Assembly (NCBI GenBank): GCA_963605415.1
Contig: CAVCUL010000002.1
Span: forward strand, 182,176 to 246,175
DNA from: CAG-217 sp963605415
Lineage (GTDB): Bacteria; Bacillota; Clostridia; Oscillospirales; Acutalibacteraceae
DNA length: 64,000 bases
Direction: 5' to 3'
Below the pieces are notes generated by a model, which worked only from the letters and a program-made list of their open reading frames with translations, did not search any database and was not told where the DNA came from. Numbering within the stretch: the first letter of the stretch is position 1; every line of letters starts with the position of its first letter. Position numbers and translations under genes: made by a program. Below, in pieces: positions 1 to 8,724 of the stretch.

Positions 1-1819
1 GGCGCTGCATTTCCTCCAGCAGCTCCCGAGGAGTGCTGGCCGGGTCAAAGGGATAAGCGCCGGTTGCCCGGCGAGCCGCTTGCTCCACCGCGGCGGCGCA
101 CTGCCCCTCATAGGTGTTGGTATCGCACAGCCCCAGGGCGGCAGCCGTAGCGTCAAACAGGCGCCCGGCGCTGCTGTTTTGCAGCAGGGGCAAACCGGCT
201 GCTTTGGCCCGGTTCACCAAGGGCTGGGTGCCCAGGTAGCAACTAAGGCACAGCCGGGCGTCCGTTGCCACGCTGTCCCCGGGAGGACAGGCAAAGGGCG
301 GCAGGTGCCCCAGGTGGGTAAAGTGCCTACCGTCAAAGTCAAACACCTCGCTGCCCCAGATTTGGCCGTCGGTGCCGTAGCCGGTGCCGTCCAGGGCAAA
401 GCACAGGACCGGTTCGGTCAGTTGGTGCTCCGCCAGCACGGCGGCAGCGTGGGCAATATGGTGCTGCACATGCATATCCGGCGCATAAAACCGGCGGGCG
501 GTGTAGCCCGGGTGCAGGTCCGCCACCACTTTCTCTGCCGTAAAGCCGTGGAGAGCGGCAAAGCGCTCTATATTTTCTTGATAGGCAGCCAGGCAGTCCG
601 GGTGGTCCAGGTCGCCAAAGGGCTGGGACAGGAACACATAGCGCCCGGTGTAGTAGCCAAAGGTGGCTTTCAAATCACCGCCCAGGCACAGGGTGGTCTC
701 TTTGGCGGCAAAGGGCAGCTCAATGGCTAGGGGCACATAGCCCCGCGCCCGGCGAATAAAGGCAGGCTTGCTCTCTGTCACTTGCAGCACAGAGTCGTCA
801 ATGGGGGTCAGCACCGGTCGGTTGTGACCCAGCACCGGCACGCCGAACTGCTGCACTGCTGTATCGTCTATGCACATAGGTGCGCCGCTGCTGTTGGCGC
901 TGGTAGCCACCAGGGGCGAAATTGCCTCCAGCAGCAGGATTTGCAGCGGATTGCAGGGCAGAAACGCCCCTATCCGGTCGCTGCCGCAGGTGATCTCTAC
1001 CGGCAGCGGTCGCTTGTTTTCCAGCAGCACAATGGGTCGGGCGGCGGACAGCAGCAGCTTTTCCTCCGCCTGGCTCACCCGGCAATACCGCCGTACTTCT
1101 TCTATATCGCGGAACAGCACCGCAAAGGGCTTTTGTCCCCGGTGCTTGATTTGGCGTATTTTTGCCACGGCCGGTGGATTTGCAGCGTGGGCGCACAGGT
1201 GATAGCCGCCAATGCCCTTGACGGCCACTACTTCTCCCTGCCGCAGCAAGCGGGCGGCTGCCTCTATGTCCATAGCCAGCTGCGGCCCACAGTGGGGGCA
1301 GGCAATGGTCTGGGCGTGGCAGCGCCGATCTGCGGGGGCGGTGTACTCTGCCCGGCAGTCCGGGCAAAGGGCAAAGCGCCCCATCACCGTGCGTTCCCGG
1401 TCATAGGGCAGGGACTCCATAATCGTGTACCGCGGTCCGCAGTGAATACAGGTGATGAACGGGTGCCGGTAGCGCCGGTTCGTCGGGTCCAACAGTTCCC
1501 GCCGGCAGTCCGGGCAGGTGGCCAGGTCCGGGGGCAAAAAAGGCAGCCCCTGTGCCCGGCGGCTGTGAAGAATGGTAAAGTCCGAAAACAGCTGCAAAGG
1601 CAGCTGTTTTGCTTCATATTGATAGACGGAAAAGGCGCTGCACAGCCGGTCTATAAAGGCGGTGAGCGCCGCTTCTTCCCCGGTGGCGGTGAGGGTCACG
1701 CGGCCGCCGGTGTTGCACACGGTGCCGGTGATCCCCAGTTCCGTTGCCAGCCGCAGGGCGGTGGGGCGAAAGCCCATGCCCTGCACAATGCCGCTAAAGA
1801 TATATTCTCTGGTGGTCAT
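1..1819 (-). CDS. hypF: Carbamoyltransferase HypF, [NiFe]-hydrogenase maturation (3' end beyond window)
   Basis: HypF makes the CN ligands of the [NiFe] centre by carbamoyl transfer from carbamoyl phosphate to HypE. About 606 residues are visible; the family is about 750-780, so the C-terminus lies outside the window. Reading the minus strand from the ATG at 1819 gives, in order, an N-terminal acylphosphatase-like domain (residues 1-90, with GIVQGMGFRP), two zinc-finger pairs of CPDC/CIHCGP and CPDC/CPHCGP type (about 105-185), a YrdC-like domain, and the start of the Kae1-like domain with HHIAHAAAVLAEH. The start ATG overlaps the echF stop in an ATGA junction, so translation is probably coupled. 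Its place directly behind the hydrogenase structural genes fits its role. I see no frameshift in the visible part. Confidence 0.93.
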   Translation of the reverse strand, partial: MTTREYIFSGIVQGMGFRPTALRLATELGITGTVCNTGGRVTLTATGEEAALTAFIDRLCSAFSVYQYEAKQLPLQLFSDFTILHSRRAQGLPFLPPDLATCPDCRRELLDPTNRRYRHPFITCIHCGPRYTIMESLPYDRERTVMGRFALCPDCRAEYTAPADRRCHAQTIACPHCGPQLAMDIEAAARLLRQGEVVAVKGIGGYHLCAHAANPPAVAKIRQIKHRGQKPFAVLFRDIEEVRRYCRVSQAEEKLLLSAARPIVLLENKRPLPVEITCGSDRIGAFLPCNPLQILLLEAISPLVATSANSSGAPMCIDDTAVQQFGVPVLGHNRPVLTPIDDSVLQVTESKPAFIRRARGYVPLAIELPFAAKETTLCLGGDLKATFGYYTGRYVFLSQPFGDLDHPDCLAAYQENIERFAALHGFTAEKVVADLHPGYTARRFYAPDMHVQHHIAHAAAVLAEHQLTEPVLCFALDGTGYGTDGQIWGSEVFDFDGRHFTHLGHLPPFACPPGDSVATDARLCLSCYLGTQPLVNRAKAAGLPLLQNSSAGRLFDATAAALGLCDTNTYEGQCAAAVEQAARRATGAYPFDPASTPRELLEEMQR

Positions 1820-2421
1820 ATCGGCTTTGTGTAGGTCTCTGTGCTGGCAGCGCCGTCGTCCGGGGCAAAGGCCAGGGCGTGGAACTTCAAGCACGCGTCA
1901 ATGCACGCGCCGCACTGCACGCAGGCACTGCGGTCAATGACCCAGGTGTGGCTCTCTTTCCGGTCCACGGTGATGGCACCCTGGGGGCACTTGCGGGCGC
2001 ACAGGCCGCAGAGAATGCACTTCTCCATATCGTTGACGATCTTGCCGCTTTGGGGCGCCGCTGTTTCTTCTTGCGGCTCCGGCTGGGGCTTTTGGTACAC
2101 ATCCACCAGCTTTTTCGGCCCCGGCGGGGTGTAGCCCGGCTGCATTTCCAGGCAATGCTTGGGGCAGCCGGTGGTACAGTCTGCGCACTGCACACAGCCC
2201 ATACGGTCAATGCTCCAAGTACCGGCCGCCCGGTCCACGGTAATGGCGCCGGAGGGGCACTTGCGGCTGCACAGCCCGCAGAGAATGCAGGCGTCCATAT
2301 CAATTTCCACATGGCCGCGGCTGCGCGCCGGGTATTCCCGGGGCACCTGCGGGTACTGCCGGGTGGCAGGCTTGGAAAACAGGTTTTTCAGCGCCGTGCG
2401 GGTAAAATCCATAAATGCCAT
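1816..2421 (-). CDS. echF: Ech hydrogenase ferredoxin-like subunit EchF with four [4Fe-4S] motifs
   Basis: Electron-carrying iron-sulfur subunit (NuoI-like) of a membrane-bound group 4 [NiFe] hydrogenase; it passes electrons from ferredoxin towards EchC. The 201-aa product has four C-x2-C-x2-C-x3-C motifs, with first cysteines at about residues 45, 76, 135 and 167. They form two ferredoxin units joined by a Pro/Glu-rich linker (about 94-130). Typical EchF/NuoI proteins have only one such unit with two clusters, so this one looks internally duplicated; the two units share the string CILCGLC. I start at the ATG at 2421 because GGAGG lies 5 nt upstream; a longer reading to 2463 would run back into echE. 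The start is 10 nt after the echE stop, and the end overlaps hypF. Confidence 0.9.
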   Translation of the reverse strand: MAFMDFTRTALKNLFSKPATRQYPQVPREYPARSRGHVEIDMDACILCGLCSRKCPSGAITVDRAAGTWSIDRMGCVQCADCTTGCPKHCLEMQPGYTPPGPKKLVDVYQKPQPEPQEETAAPQSGKIVNDMEKCILCGLCARKCPQGAITVDRKESHTWVIDRSACVQCGACIDACLKFHALAFAPDDGAASTETYTKPI

Positions 2422-2431
2422 AGGAACCTCC

Positions 2432-3511
2432 TTACCGCTCCGTGCAGCTAATGCACGGGTCAATGGTCAGGATCTGCAACGGCACATCTGCCAGCTCGCT
2501 GCCGGGCAAAATGTGCAAGAGAGAATACAAGTTGGTAAAGGTGGGAGTGCGCACGCGAAAGCGCTCCAGGAACTTGGTGCCGTTGGCTTTCGTATAATAG
2601 AACGCCTCGCCCCGGGGCTGCTCCACCCGCACGATGGCCTCGCCCTTGGGCATACCCTTGATGGGCACGGTCAGCTCAGACGCAGGCACCTTGGCGGCCA
2701 GCTGACGGATAATGTCAATGGATTGGAACAGCTCGCCAATGCGCACCTGGCAGCGGGCATAGCCGTCGCAGTCGGTGCTGGTGATGATGTCAAATTCCGC
2801 GTCGCCGTAGGCTTCATACCCCAGCTTGCGGGTGTCGATCTCTATGCCGGAAGCACGGGCCATGGGCCCTATGGCGCCGTACAGCAGCGCCTGCTCCTTG
2901 GTGAGCACGCCCACGCCACGCAGGCGGCTTTGCACGCTGTAATCGTTCAGGAACACATGGGCAAGACTGCGCAGCTCCTTTTCCATATCGTCAAAGATGG
3001 CAACAAAGCTTTTTAGCATATCGCTGTCCATATCTTTCAGCACGCCGCCGATGGTGTTGACGCTAAAGATCACTCGCCCGCCGGTGGAGGCCTCAAACAT
3101 ATCCAGCACTTTCTCCCGCATACGCCAGCACTGCATAAACAGGGCGTCAAAGCCAAAGGCGTCTGCCAACAGGCCCAGCCACAGCAGGTGGGAGTGGACC
3201 CGGCTCATCTCGCCCCAAATGGTGCGCAGATATTTTGCTCTGGGCGGCACTTCTGCGCCAAAGATCTGCTCCAGGGTCTCGCAATAGGCCATGCCGTGCT
3301 TAAAGGAGCAAATGCCGCAAATGCGCTCTACCACATATTGGTAGTCGTGGAAGTCCCGGCGACCGGCCAGTTCTTCCAGTCCACGGTGCACAAAGCCGAT
3401 GGAGGGGATGGCCTCTACCACCTTTTCGTCCTCCAGGACCAGATCCAGGTGGATCGGCTCCGGCAGCACCGGGTGCTGGGGGCCAAAGGGCACAATGGTG
3501 CGATTAGCCAT
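2432..3511 (-). CDS. echE: Ech hydrogenase large (catalytic) subunit EchE
   Basis: NuoD-like large subunit that carries the [NiFe] active site and catalyses proton reduction or H2 oxidation at the cytoplasmic side. Both metal-binding motifs are present: RICGICS (Cys 65 and 68 of 359) and the terminal DPCISCTER (Cys 353 and 356). All four nickel ligands are therefore there, which separates it from complex I NuoD. The protein stops at the arginine of the second motif, so there is no C-terminal peptide for a maturation protease to remove. I chose the ATG at 3511, 8 nt after GGAGG; the GTG at 3520 has poorer spacing. The gene overlaps the echD stop by 8 nt. Confidence 0.95.
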   Translation of the reverse strand: MANRTIVPFGPQHPVLPEPIHLDLVLEDEKVVEAIPSIGFVHRGLEELAGRRDFHDYQYVVERICGICSFKHGMAYCETLEQIFGAEVPPRAKYLRTIWGEMSRVHSHLLWLGLLADAFGFDALFMQCWRMREKVLDMFEASTGGRVIFSVNTIGGVLKDMDSDMLKSFVAIFDDMEKELRSLAHVFLNDYSVQSRLRGVGVLTKEQALLYGAIGPMARASGIEIDTRKLGYEAYGDAEFDIITSTDCDGYARCQVRIGELFQSIDIIRQLAAKVPASELTVPIKGMPKGEAIVRVEQPRGEAFYYTKANGTKFLERFRVRTPTFTNLYSLLHILPGSELADVPLQILTIDPCISCTER

Positions 3512-3905
3512 TCTCTGCACCTCCCTCAGTCTTTTTTACAATGGTCACATTCTCGCCCATAGGGGTCTTGCAAAAGGGCGTTTCTTTGTCTATTCGGTAG
3601 AATTTGCCGTGGAAGTCCAGGTTGATACAGTCAATATCCACCCCGAACAGCTCGGCGATCTCGTTCTCAAACAGTGCGGCGGAGGGGAAAATATCCGAGA
3701 TGGAGTTGATGATCTCCCCCGGCTCCACAAATACCCGGTAGCTGTCCATTTGATAGTCCTTGGCTACGGAATAGATCAACTCCGTACCGTCTGCTCTCCC
3801 GGTGGCACCGATCTGTACCAGCCGAAAGCCGGCGCGCAAGTGCTCCAGCATCATTCGGTACAGGATCTTGATGTCCACATCTTCAATGGTGTAGCTCGGG
3901 TTCAT
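3504..3905 (-). CDS. echD: Ech hydrogenase subunit EchD (NuoC-like)
   Basis: Small soluble subunit of 133 aa, homologous to the 30-kDa NuoC subunit of complex I, which helps join the catalytic and small subunits. The family segment is recognisable as FENEIAELFGVD near residue 80, the counterpart of the ERE-x-x-D-x-[FL]G signature, preceded by a YSVAKDY strand. It is short compared with NuoC, as is usual for Ech complexes. The start ATG overlaps the echC stop (ATGA), and the end overlaps echE, so it is translationally coupled on both sides. Assignment rests mainly on position between echC and echE plus this motif. Confidence 0.87.
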   Translation of the reverse strand: MNPSYTIEDVDIKILYRMMLEHLRAGFRLVQIGATGRADGTELIYSVAKDYQMDSYRVFVEPGEIINSISDIFPSAALFENEIAELFGVDIDCINLDFHGKFYRIDKETPFCKTPMGENVTIVKKTEGGAENG

Positions 3906-4339
3906 TCTGCGGCCTCCTTTCGGTGTTCGCTTTTTTCTTGCAGCAGCGCCACGGATTGCACCACGCCGTCAATAATACTCTCCGGCCGTGCGGCGCACCC
4001 GGGCACATAAATATCCACGGGGATCACTTTGTCCACCCCGCCCAGCACATTGTAGCAGTCCTTGAACACGCCGCCGTTGCAGGCGCACACCCCAATGGCG
4101 CACACCACCTTAGGCTCGTTCATCTGCTCGTAGATCTGGCGCACCACCGGCGCGTTTTGGTGGTTGACGGAGCCGGTGATCAGCAGAATATCCGCGTGCT
4201 TAGGGTTGCCGGTGTTAATGACCCCGAACCGCTCCACATCGTAGAGGGGGGTCAGGCAGGCCAGCACCTCAATATCGCAGCCGTTGCAGGAGGTGCCGTC
4301 GTAGTGCATGATCCACGGCGATTTGGTTACATTCGGCAT
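3902..4339 (-). CDS. echC: Ech hydrogenase small subunit EchC (NuoB-like)
   Basis: Small subunit of 145 aa that holds the proximal [4Fe-4S] cluster next to the NiFe site. The four expected ligands are visible: the CNGC pair (Cys 18 and 21), Cys 85 in GVCACNGG, and Cys 115 in VPGCAARPE. This pattern is that of NuoB and group 4 hydrogenases. I start at the ATG at 4339, preceded by a purine-rich GGGGG box and 2 nt after the echB stop. An upstream in-frame extension to 4432 lies inside echB and is not believable. The stop overlaps the echD start. Confidence 0.93.
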   Translation of the reverse strand: MPNVTKSPWIMHYDGTSCNGCDIEVLACLTPLYDVERFGVINTGNPKHADILLITGSVNHQNAPVVRQIYEQMNEPKVVCAIGVCACNGGVFKDCYNVLGGVDKVIPVDIYVPGCAARPESIIDGVVQSVALLQEKSEHRKEAAE

Positions 4340-4341
4340 AC

Positions 4342-5226
4342 TTATACCCCCTTTAGCGCTTGCAAAACAAAGATGTTGATGACCCCGATGATCATGGTCA
4401 CCGCCCAGGTGATCTTGAACATACGCTGCCACTTCAGGCGGGCGTTGGTGTTGTCAATGAGAATTTCCAGGAAGTAGGACAGCACCACGGCCACAGCCGC
4501 CAGCGCATAGCTCCAGGGCTTGCCGTTGATGAAAAACAGGGCGATAATACCCATTAAAAACACATTCTCGTACCAGTGGCTCACCTCTACGATCAAGAGG
4601 GTAACGCCGTTGAACTCGGTGGTCAGCCCCTTGACCATCTCCTGATGGGCGTGGTGGCTGGTAGACAGGTCAAAGGGGTGCTTGCGCAGCTTGATGGTGA
4701 GAATGAACAAAAAGCCGCAGAACACGCCGGGCAGGTACACGATGGGCGGCAGGCCGTCCGCGCGTACAATGTCGCTGACCTTAAAGCTGCCGGTAGCCAG
4801 GTAAAAGCCAACGGCGGTGAGCAGTACCATCGGCTCATAGGCCATGGTTTGCAGCATTTCCCGGTTGGCACCCATAGCCGCATAAGGGCTGTTACAGGTG
4901 GTGGCCGCCAGGATCAGGCATAGGTTGGCGGTGGTCAGGGCAAAGAAGATCAGCAGCAGATCCCCGCCGCCGAAAAACAGCGCCCCGGTAAAGATAACGA
5001 AAATCAGAAAGCTCACATGGCAGACGATCTGAATGTGGTTCATATATTTGGTCTCTTTGCCCAGCAGCTTGCCCACATCGTAGAAGGACTGGAGCAGCGG
5101 CGGGCCTTGGCGCCCTTGCATACGGGCAGTGACCTTGCGGTCTATGCCTTGCAGCAGACCGCCCACGCCCGGCGCCAGCAGAATGTACAGCGCCACACTG
5201 ATGGCGGCAACAGCAGCGTTGCTCAT
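4342..5226 (-). CDS. echB: Ech hydrogenase membrane subunit EchB (NuoH-like)
   Basis: Integral membrane subunit of 294 aa, homologous to NuoH/subunit 1 of complex I, which anchors the hydrophilic arm and couples redox chemistry to ion movement. Hydrophobic segments occur along the whole chain, starting with a first helix near residues 5-22. The charged loops include a GIDRKVTARMQGRQGPP segment (about 24-40), typical of the quinone-site region of this family, and HPFDLSTSHHAHQEMV around residue 200. The start at 5226 follows GGAGGTGTGGTACG. It overlaps the echA stop (ATGA) and ends 2 nt before echC. Confidence 0.92.
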   Translation of the reverse strand: MSNAAVAAISVALYILLAPGVGGLLQGIDRKVTARMQGRQGPPLLQSFYDVGKLLGKETKYMNHIQIVCHVSFLIFVIFTGALFFGGGDLLLIFFALTTANLCLILAATTCNSPYAAMGANREMLQTMAYEPMVLLTAVGFYLATGSFKVSDIVRADGLPPIVYLPGVFCGFLFILTIKLRKHPFDLSTSHHAHQEMVKGLTTEFNGVTLLIVEVSHWYENVFLMGIIALFFINGKPWSYALAAVAVVLSYFLEILIDNTNARLKWQRMFKITWAVTMIIGVINIFVLQALKGV

Positions 5227-7145
5227 CGTACCACACCTCCTAACGCAATGACGGTATAGATCAAGATAGCCGCCGTGGAGAGCACCACGCTGGGCTTCCA
5301 CAGCTTGGCCTCGCCGAACAGGTCGGTCAAGTACCAGTTGGTGATCCAGGAGTGCTTGGGCTCGCCCATAGCGTCATAAAAATAAGTCTGCTTGCCGGTA
5401 TTTACTCCGGCCAGGTAAGTATCTTCAAAGGTGATGTGGGAGCGGCGCAGCAGGATCATGGTCACCATCGGCACCACAAAGATCAGCACCAGCATAATGA
5501 TCATAATGAGAATATTGTCACTGGACAGCACCGCCGAGGCGTGGCCGTACACACCGGCCAGGTAGGGGGTGACCACGAATTTGGACACCGCCGGGAATGC
5601 AAAGCACAGCAGCACCATCAGCGCGGAGTGAATGAGCAGCGAGGCCCACTGGCCCCGGGAGGTGGTGTTCTTTTGCCGCTGGTCCTTGCGGTTCCAGGAC
5701 AGCACGGTGGCCACCCACTTGGTCCAGTAAAACAGGGTGGTGGCGGAGCCAAAGCAGATAAACAGCACCAGGATAATGGAGCCGCTGTCCACAAAGGCCT
5801 TCAGCGCCGCCCACTTGGAGATGAGCATACCAAAGGGCGCCAGGAACATACCGGCAATGCCGATGGACAGAGTCAGCGCCAGTCGGGGGTGCCGGGCGAT
5901 CAGCCCGTGCATGGACTCGATATCCCGGCTGCCGGTGGCGTTCTCAATGGCGCCAACCGTCTGGAACAGCAGGGATTTGGACACCGCGTGGAAGATCAGC
6001 AGCAGCACGGCGGCCCACACCGTCTCCTGCCGGCCCACACCGGCACAGGCGGCAATTAATCCCAGGTTAGAGATGGTAGAGTAGGCCAGCACGGCCTTGC
6101 CGTCGCTGACGGTAATAGCCAGCATGGAAGTAATCAAAAAAGTGAAGCCCCCCACCAGGCTTACCATAGAGCCTGCATAGGTGTCTCGCATGACCGGCGC
6201 CAGGCGGATCAGCAGGTACACACCGGCCTTGACCATGGTGGCGCTGTGCAGCAGGGCAGAGGAGGGCGTGGGTGCCACCATTGCCCCCAGCAGCCAGCGG
6301 GAAAAGGGCAGTTGTGCACTTTTGGTCAGCGCAGCAAAGGCCAGCAAAATCACCGGCGCCGCCACCAGTTTGCCGTCGCACAGGATTAGGCTTTGCAGGT
6401 CCGTGACCCCAAAGCGCACCCCGGCCCAAAAAATGGCTGCCGCAAAGCCCAGCCCGCCCAGCAGGTTCATCCACAGGGCGCGGAAGCTGTTTTGCACCGC
6501 CTCCCGGGTGCGGGTGTAGCCGATGAGCAGGAAGGACACAATGCTGGTGATCTCCCAAAAGAAATAGAGCCACAGCAGGTTATTGGACAGCACCAGACCG
6601 AACATGGCGCCTAAAAACACATACAGCATGGCAAAGAAAAAGCGCCGCCGGTCGGTAAATTCCTTATGGTGGTTATGGTAATCACGCATATAACCCACTG
6701 CATATACTGTGATGAGTGTGCCTACAATGGCTATGATCAGTACCATAATGACCGTCAGTTCGTCTACAAACAGGTTGTAGGTTTGCACGGCGGGCTTATA
6801 GCCCCCCAGTTCGTATACAAAGGTCAGCACCGTTTGTACAATGGACAGCACCGCCACATAGTAGCGCCGGTACTTAATGCCCAGTGCGGTGATCAGTACC
6901 ATAAAGCCGGCCTCCAGTGCCAGCATGGTATGGTCAATGACCCCGCCGCCCTGTAAAAAGCGCAGCTGTAAATTCTCCCCCGAGAAGAAACACACGGCAA
7001 AGGCCAAGGCGCTGGCAATCAGCACCCCGGCACTGCCATAGACGATGATCCGGCGGATACGGTTGTTGCCGCACAGTGCCAGCAACAGGGCGCTGACAAA
7101 GGGCAGGAACACCAGGACCGCCAGCATGATCTGCATCTGTTCCAT
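5223..7145 (-). CDS. echA: Ech hydrogenase antiporter-like membrane subunit EchA (NuoL-like)
   Basis: First gene of the operon. It encodes a 640-aa polytopic protein of the NuoL/MrpA antiporter family, thought to move protons or sodium ions when the hydrogenase turns over. Almost the entire sequence is hydrophobic helices. The family-conserved region is clear: FFWEITSIVSFLLIGY (about 185-200), then KSAQLPFSRWLLGAMVAPTPSS with HSATMVKAGVYLL (about 275-310), which contain the key Glu, Lys and His of the ion path. Start at 7145 with AAGGAG upstream. A good promoter lies at 7183-7214. Confidence 0.93.
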   Translation of the reverse strand: MEQMQIMLAVLVFLPFVSALLLALCGNNRIRRIIVYGSAGVLIASALAFAVCFFSGENLQLRFLQGGGVIDHTMLALEAGFMVLITALGIKYRRYYVAVLSIVQTVLTFVYELGGYKPAVQTYNLFVDELTVIMVLIIAIVGTLITVYAVGYMRDYHNHHKEFTDRRRFFFAMLYVFLGAMFGLVLSNNLLWLYFFWEITSIVSFLLIGYTRTREAVQNSFRALWMNLLGGLGFAAAIFWAGVRFGVTDLQSLILCDGKLVAAPVILLAFAALTKSAQLPFSRWLLGAMVAPTPSSALLHSATMVKAGVYLLIRLAPVMRDTYAGSMVSLVGGFTFLITSMLAITVSDGKAVLAYSTISNLGLIAACAGVGRQETVWAAVLLLIFHAVSKSLLFQTVGAIENATGSRDIESMHGLIARHPRLALTLSIGIAGMFLAPFGMLISKWAALKAFVDSGSIILVLFICFGSATTLFYWTKWVATVLSWNRKDQRQKNTTSRGQWASLLIHSALMVLLCFAFPAVSKFVVTPYLAGVYGHASAVLSSDNILIMIIMLVLIFVVPMVTMILLRRSHITFEDTYLAGVNTGKQTYFYDAMGEPKHSWITNWYLTDLFGEAKLWKPSVVLSTAAILIYTVIALGGVVR

Positions 7146-7182
7146 GGTTTCGTCTTTCTCCTTGCTAAATTAATATATTATA

Positions 7183-7214
7183 ATTATAGTAGCACGAACG
7201 GCAGCGTCGGTCAA
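7183..7214 (-). promoter_or_regulatory. Promoter of the ech-hyp operon
   Basis: On the minus strand TTGACC (7209-7214) is followed after 17 nt by TACTAT (7186-7191), with an overlapping TATAAT at 7183-7188. It lies about 40 nt before echA. No operator repeat is evident around it. Confidence 0.65.
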
Positions 7215-7335
7215 TAAGGAAAAAATAATGGACAACAGACCGGCGATTTTGTCCCGTATTTTTGGAAAAAAACAGATGCTGAAAAAGTGCACAAGAAAGA
7301 TGAAAAAAGAATTACATTTTTGTTACAATTTTATG

Positions 7336-7364
7336 TTGCCTTTTTGTATTTCCTGCTATATAAT
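7336..7364 (+). promoter_or_regulatory. Promoter of the FnIII/deacetylase gene
   Basis: TTGCCT (7336-7341), 17-nt spacer, TATAAT (7359-7364). It lies 30 nt before the start codon at 7395 and faces away from the ech promoter; the 249-nt gap between the two genes holds nothing else I can recognise. Confidence 0.75.
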
Positions 7365-7394
7365 CATCTTGATAAGAGAGGAGGCTGTCCAATT

Positions 7395-8723
7395 ATGGCA
7401 AACAGAGTGCGCGTAATTGCGCTCTTTCTGGTACTGGCAATTCTGGCGGCGACCTTTGGCGCTGTGTCTGTGGTGCAGGCCAAAACGGTCAAGGCAGTAG
7501 AAACGCTGGAGGTCACCGAAGAGGGAAAGCAAACGGATTGTGCCTTGTGGTGGCGCCGGGTGAAGGGCGCCGACGGATACCAGATCTTTCAGGCAACCGG
7601 TGATAAAAAGAATTACAATAGAGTAAAAACCGTTACGGGCAAAAAAAACAATCGGGTTCAGTTGAAGGATTTAACGCCGGCCACGGTGTACCGTTACAAG
7701 GTGCGGGCTTACAAAGTCTATAGAGATCAGGAATATACCGGCGATTTCAGCCCGGAGGTGACAGCATACACATTGCCAAGCACGCCCCAGGTGGAGGTGT
7801 CTTCCCTGGCAGAAGGCTCCATGAACCTGCGCTGGTCTACGGATGCGGGGGCAGCGGGCTATCAGCTGCAATATGCCCAAAGTAAAGACTTTGGAGACGA
7901 TGCAAAAACTACGGATTACAAAGCCGGCCAAAGCAGTGCCGTGCTTGAGAAGTTGACGGAAAAGGCCACTTATTATGTGCGTATGCGCGGCAGTATGACT
8001 GTAGGCAAAAATACGGAGTATGGTCCTTGGAGCGAAGTGAAAAGCGTCAAGATCACAGAGACGGTGAGGATGTCTACCGATATTGATAAGGACAAGCCGA
8101 TGGTGGCTCTATCCTTCGACGACGGGCCGTCCTTTGACGGCTCTACCGGCCGCATTTTGGATGTGCTGGAGAAGTATGGCGCTCATGCCACCTTCTTTAT
8201 GGTGGGCACCCGGATCAATGACAACACCAAGAAATACTTAAAGCGGGAGTTGGAATTGGGCTGCGAACTGGGCAACCATACGTATAATCACGATCATTAC
8301 GGCAAGACCGTAACAGAGGCAGATGTGATCAAGTGCTCGGATGCAGTGTACAAAGCCTGCGGTAAGCGGCCTACGGCGTTCCGTTGCCCCGGCGGCAATA
8401 TGAGCAGCGTTATGCAGAATGCAGCCAAAAAAGAGGGCATGGTCATTGCCTACTGGTCTGTGGATACAGAGGACTGGAAGTCCAGAAATCCGGCCAAGAT
8501 TATCAGTCGGGCAGAAAATGGCGCGTACGATGGCTGTATTATTCTGATGCATGATATTTATTCCACCACCGCTGATGCCGTGGAAAAGATTGTGCCGGCA
8601 CTGGTGAAAAAGGGCTATCAGATCGTAACGGTGTCTGAGATGATCCAGGCAAAAACCGGTAAGGCCCCCAAGGCCGGCCAGCAGTATATCGACTACAAGA
8701 CCATTAACAACAATACCCACTGA
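7395..8723 (+). CDS. Secreted FnIII-FnIII-polysaccharide deacetylase (CE4/NodB)
   Basis: Extracellular or membrane-anchored enzyme predicted to remove N-acetyl groups from peptidoglycan or another polysaccharide. Order: hydrophobic signal/anchor (residues 5-28), two fibronectin type III domains (about 30-130 and 135-225), then a NodB domain (about 235-425). The CE4 motifs are all visible: SFDDGPS (catalytic Asp and metal Asp), NHTYNH (metal His pair), RCPGGN, DTEDW and LMHD. The start ATG at 7395 is preceded by GAGAGGAGG; an in-frame ATG at 7287 is further upstream than the promoter and is rejected. The FnIII domains resemble those in the proteins at 22465 and 58315. The downstream FRG gene begins 1 nt after the stop. 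Confidence 0.9.
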   Translation: MANRVRVIALFLVLAILAATFGAVSVVQAKTVKAVETLEVTEEGKQTDCALWWRRVKGADGYQIFQATGDKKNYNRVKTVTGKKNNRVQLKDLTPATVYRYKVRAYKVYRDQEYTGDFSPEVTAYTLPSTPQVEVSSLAEGSMNLRWSTDAGAAGYQLQYAQSKDFGDDAKTTDYKAGQSSAVLEKLTEKATYYVRMRGSMTVGKNTEYGPWSEVKSVKITETVRMSTDIDKDKPMVALSFDDGPSFDGSTGRILDVLEKYGAHATFFMVGTRINDNTKKYLKRELELGCELGNHTYNHDHYGKTVTEADVIKCSDAVYKACGKRPTAFRCPGGNMSSVMQNAAKKEGMVIAYWSVDTEDWKSRNPAKIISRAENGAYDGCIILMHDIYSTTADAVEKIVPALVKKGYQIVTVSEMIQAKTGKAPKAGQQYIDYKTINNNTH

Positions 8724-8724
8724 T

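Noticed and set aside
80..1834. Plus-strand ORFs of 216 and 350 aa at the left edge
   Set aside because: Antisense to hypF, whose minus-strand frame is continuous with full family motifs.
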